Source: Deltaproteobacteria bacterium (GTDB lineage: Bacteria; Myxococcota; UBA727; VGSZ01). From it: a DNA stretch of 64,000 nt. Shown piece by piece: positions 62,628 through 64,000 of the stretch. Positions within the stretch are counted from its first letter, which is position 1. Every line of letters starts with the position of its first letter. The position numbers were made by a program, and so were the translations under genes. The notes beneath the pieces were generated by a model. It was not told where the DNA came from and made no database searches. It was given only the letters and a program-made list of their open reading frames with translations. Where the stretch lies: contig JACOUT010000003.1 of the NCBI GenBank assembly GCA_016177705.1, positions 496,001-560,000 of the forward strand. The letters are read 5' to 3'.

Positions 62628-63536
62628 ATGCGTGGCTCGCTGTACATCGCGGTCTCGGCGTCCCTGTGGGGGCTGTGGAGCTTGTTCTTCAAGAGCGCCG
62701 AGCGCGCCGCCGGCGCGGTGCCGGTGAGCGCGCAGGCCGAGGCGGCGGTTGTTCTCGCCGTCATGCTGCTTGCTTTGTTGCCACGCGCCGTGCGCGACCA
62801 GCGCAGCGCCCCGCGCCGGTCGCGCGCCGAGTGGACGCGCCTGGCCGTCGTGGGCGCGCTCGACGGCCTGAACTTCTGGTGCTTCCTGCTCGCGATGCAA
62901 CGCACCACGGTGGCGATCGCGGTGCTCACGCACTACCTCGCCCCGCTGGTCATCGCCTTGCTCGCGCCGATCGCGCTGCGCGAGCCATGGCGCCTGCGCA
63001 CCTTCGCCGCGCTCGCGCTCGCGCTCATTGGCCTCGCGTTACTCCTGCAGCCCTGGGCCCACCCGCCGTCGGCGCAGGATCTCTCCGGCGCGGCGCTCGG
63101 CGCGGCGTCGGCGCTGTGTTACGGCACGAGCGTCGTCATCCAGAAGACGCTGGTGATGCGCTTCTCGGCGTGGGAGCTCGGCGCCTTCAGCAAGCCCATT
63201 GCGTTGATGGTGCTCTTGCTGGCGATGCCGAGCACGCGCGATCTCGCGCTCGAACCGACACCGCTCGCGTGGCTGGTAGCGGGGGGCGTGCTCTGCGGCG
63301 CCCTTCCGCTGGTGTTGTTCTTCATGGGCCTAGGTTTGACGACGGCGAGCCGAGCCGCAGTGCTGACCTTGTGCGAGCCGTTGGTGGCGGTGTTGGTCGG
63401 TGCACTGGTTTGGCGCGAGCCGCTCGGCCCGTGGAGCGCGGTGGGGGCGACCTTCATGCTCGCCGCTGCCGGCTGGATCGCGCGCGGCGAGCGGCCGGTG
63501 CCCGCGCTTGGTCCATCAGCACTGTCAGTTCGGTGA
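62628..63536 (+). CDS. EamA/DMT-family membrane transporter
   Basis: A 302-residue protein with ten hydrophobic segments in two EamA halves. LYIAVSASLWGLWSLFFKSA opens the first; the second includes AALGAASALCYGTSVVIQKTLV and GLGLTTASRAAVLTLCEPLVAVLVGALVWREPL, the classic DMT signature. It is a metabolite exporter of unknown substrate. Its 3' end overlaps the convergent marR gene by 83 bp. Confidence 0.88.
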   Translation: MRGSLYIAVSASLWGLWSLFFKSAERAAGAVPVSAQAEAAVVLAVMLLALLPRAVRDQRSAPRRSRAEWTRLAVVGALDGLNFWCFLLAMQRTTVAIAVLTHYLAPLVIALLAPIALREPWRLRTFAALALALIGLALLLQPWAHPPSAQDLSGAALGAASALCYGTSVVIQKTLVMRFSAWELGAFSKPIALMVLLLAMPSTRDLALEPTPLAWLVAGGVLCGALPLVLFFMGLGLTTASRAAVLTLCEPLVAVLVGALVWREPLGPWSAVGATFMLAAAGWIARGERPVPALGPSALSVR

Positions 63537-63951
63537 GCGCGCGTCGGGTGGCGCGCACGTGACGCCGTGGCAGCGAGGTGAGCAGCGTCTCCACCGCCTG
63601 TTCGACGGTGCCGTCGGCGGGCCGGTCGAGCGCGCGTCCGCGAGCGGTCAGCGTGACGAGGACGCGTCGACGATCGTCGGGAGGTCGTGTGCGGCGCACA
63701 ATGCCCTTGAGCTCGAGGCGACGCAGCGCGGCCGACACCGTGCCGGGATCGACGTGCAGGACCTCAGCGAGGCGGCCCGCGGTGACGACGGGCATGCGGC
63801 CGAGGCAGCGCACGAGCAGGCGCTGCTGCGCGGTGATGCCCATGGTGCGCTCCATTCGTGCCGACAGGCGCTCGAGGGCGTGGTTGAGGCGCCAAAGCTC
63901 CTGCAGGAAGTCGAGCGCGGGACCGAGGGAAGGGTCGGCGGCAGGGCACAT
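63454..63951 (-). CDS. MarR-family transcriptional regulator
   Basis: A 165-residue MarR protein. Helix LWRLNHALERLSARMERTMGITAQQRLLVRCLG is followed by the winged helix with TAGRLAEVLHVDPGTVSAALRRLELKGIVRRTRPPDDRRRVLVTLTARG. The C-terminal dimerisation helix ends ALTELTVLMD plus a basic tail. The ATG at 63951 is preferred over a TTG at 63987. It may control the convergent transporter, but direct evidence is lacking. Confidence 0.9.
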   Translation of the reverse strand: MCPAADPSLGPALDFLQELWRLNHALERLSARMERTMGITAQQRLLVRCLGRMPVVTAGRLAEVLHVDPGTVSAALRRLELKGIVRRTRPPDDRRRVLVTLTARGRALDRPADGTVEQAVETLLTSLPRRHVRATRRALTELTVLMDQARAPAARRARSSRQRRA

Positions 63952-64000
63952 GACTCGCGGCGTCACATCATCGGCGACGCGCGGCAACCGGTCAGCGTGA

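Overview
The window looks like chromosome of a high-GC member of the Myxococcota. The strongest marker is a secreted metalloprotease with a MYXO-CTERM tail (CGC motif, hydrophobic stretch, Arg cluster). Other pointers are two large Ser/Thr kinases, a bactofilin beside parAB, Cys-rich lipoproteins, a VWA-FHA protein and a four-domain lipid enzyme resembling ElbD of Myxococcus. The exact lineage cannot be fixed from the sequence alone. Genes are packed tightly: twelve neighbouring pairs share a 4-nt ATGA or GTGA stop/start overlap. No rRNA, tRNA, CRISPR array, insertion sequence or prophage was seen.

Layout. 1-1806: ABC-F ATPase (partial), an exported protein and the SRP RNA gene. 1862-8127: a Tat-signal small subunit with a GMC oxidoreductase, then a 1380-residue dehydrogenase-like/acyl-AMP ligase/ACP/acyltransferase protein. 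8132-13314: a Cys-rich lipoprotein, then an operon of two exported proteins, gatB and a small membrane protein. 13331-20135: a MYXO-CTERM metalloprotease overlapping a kinase gene, a divergent kinase with two cyclic-nucleotide domains, and an unknown protein. 20182-26027: a chromosome-maintenance block (bactofilin, parB, parA, two parS sites, rsmG, dtd, comEA) followed by dnaN. 26183-31430: an anion transporter, a homocysteine methyltransferase/MTHFR fusion and a propeller lipoprotein. 31620-34923: a VWA, TerB and M48-TerB trio. 34925-43540: xseA, a Pro-rich flavin reductase, hydrolases, a YciH-like factor, xthA and an ATP-grasp enzyme. 43537-48257: a lytic transglycosylase divergent from an HtrA protease, a KdsC-like phosphatase and a thioredoxin. 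48258-50596: an accessory islet with a BrnT/BrnA toxin-antitoxin pair, a rifampin ADP-ribosyltransferase (arr) and a CAP-domain protein. 50608-57961: an RpoH-like sigma factor and a Cus-type copper/silver efflux operon. 57999-63951: a VWA-FHA protein, purEK, a phosphoesterase lipoprotein, an EamA transporter and a MarR regulator.

The most interesting window-wide signal is transcriptional. At least nine gene starts without a convincing Shine-Dalgarno sequence have a TANNNT (-10-like) hexamer 6-8 nt upstream of the start codon, and a tenth has one at 10 nt. That placement puts the transcription start on, or within a few bases of, the start codon, so leaderless translation appears common here. 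Genes inside operons, and others such as parA, parB, bactofilin and dnaN, instead carry clear Shine-Dalgarno sequences or 4-nt overlaps. The best candidates for poorly described systems are the ElbD-like enzyme with its oxidoreductase partners, the VWA-TerB-M48 trio, and the kinase/metalloprotease pair.
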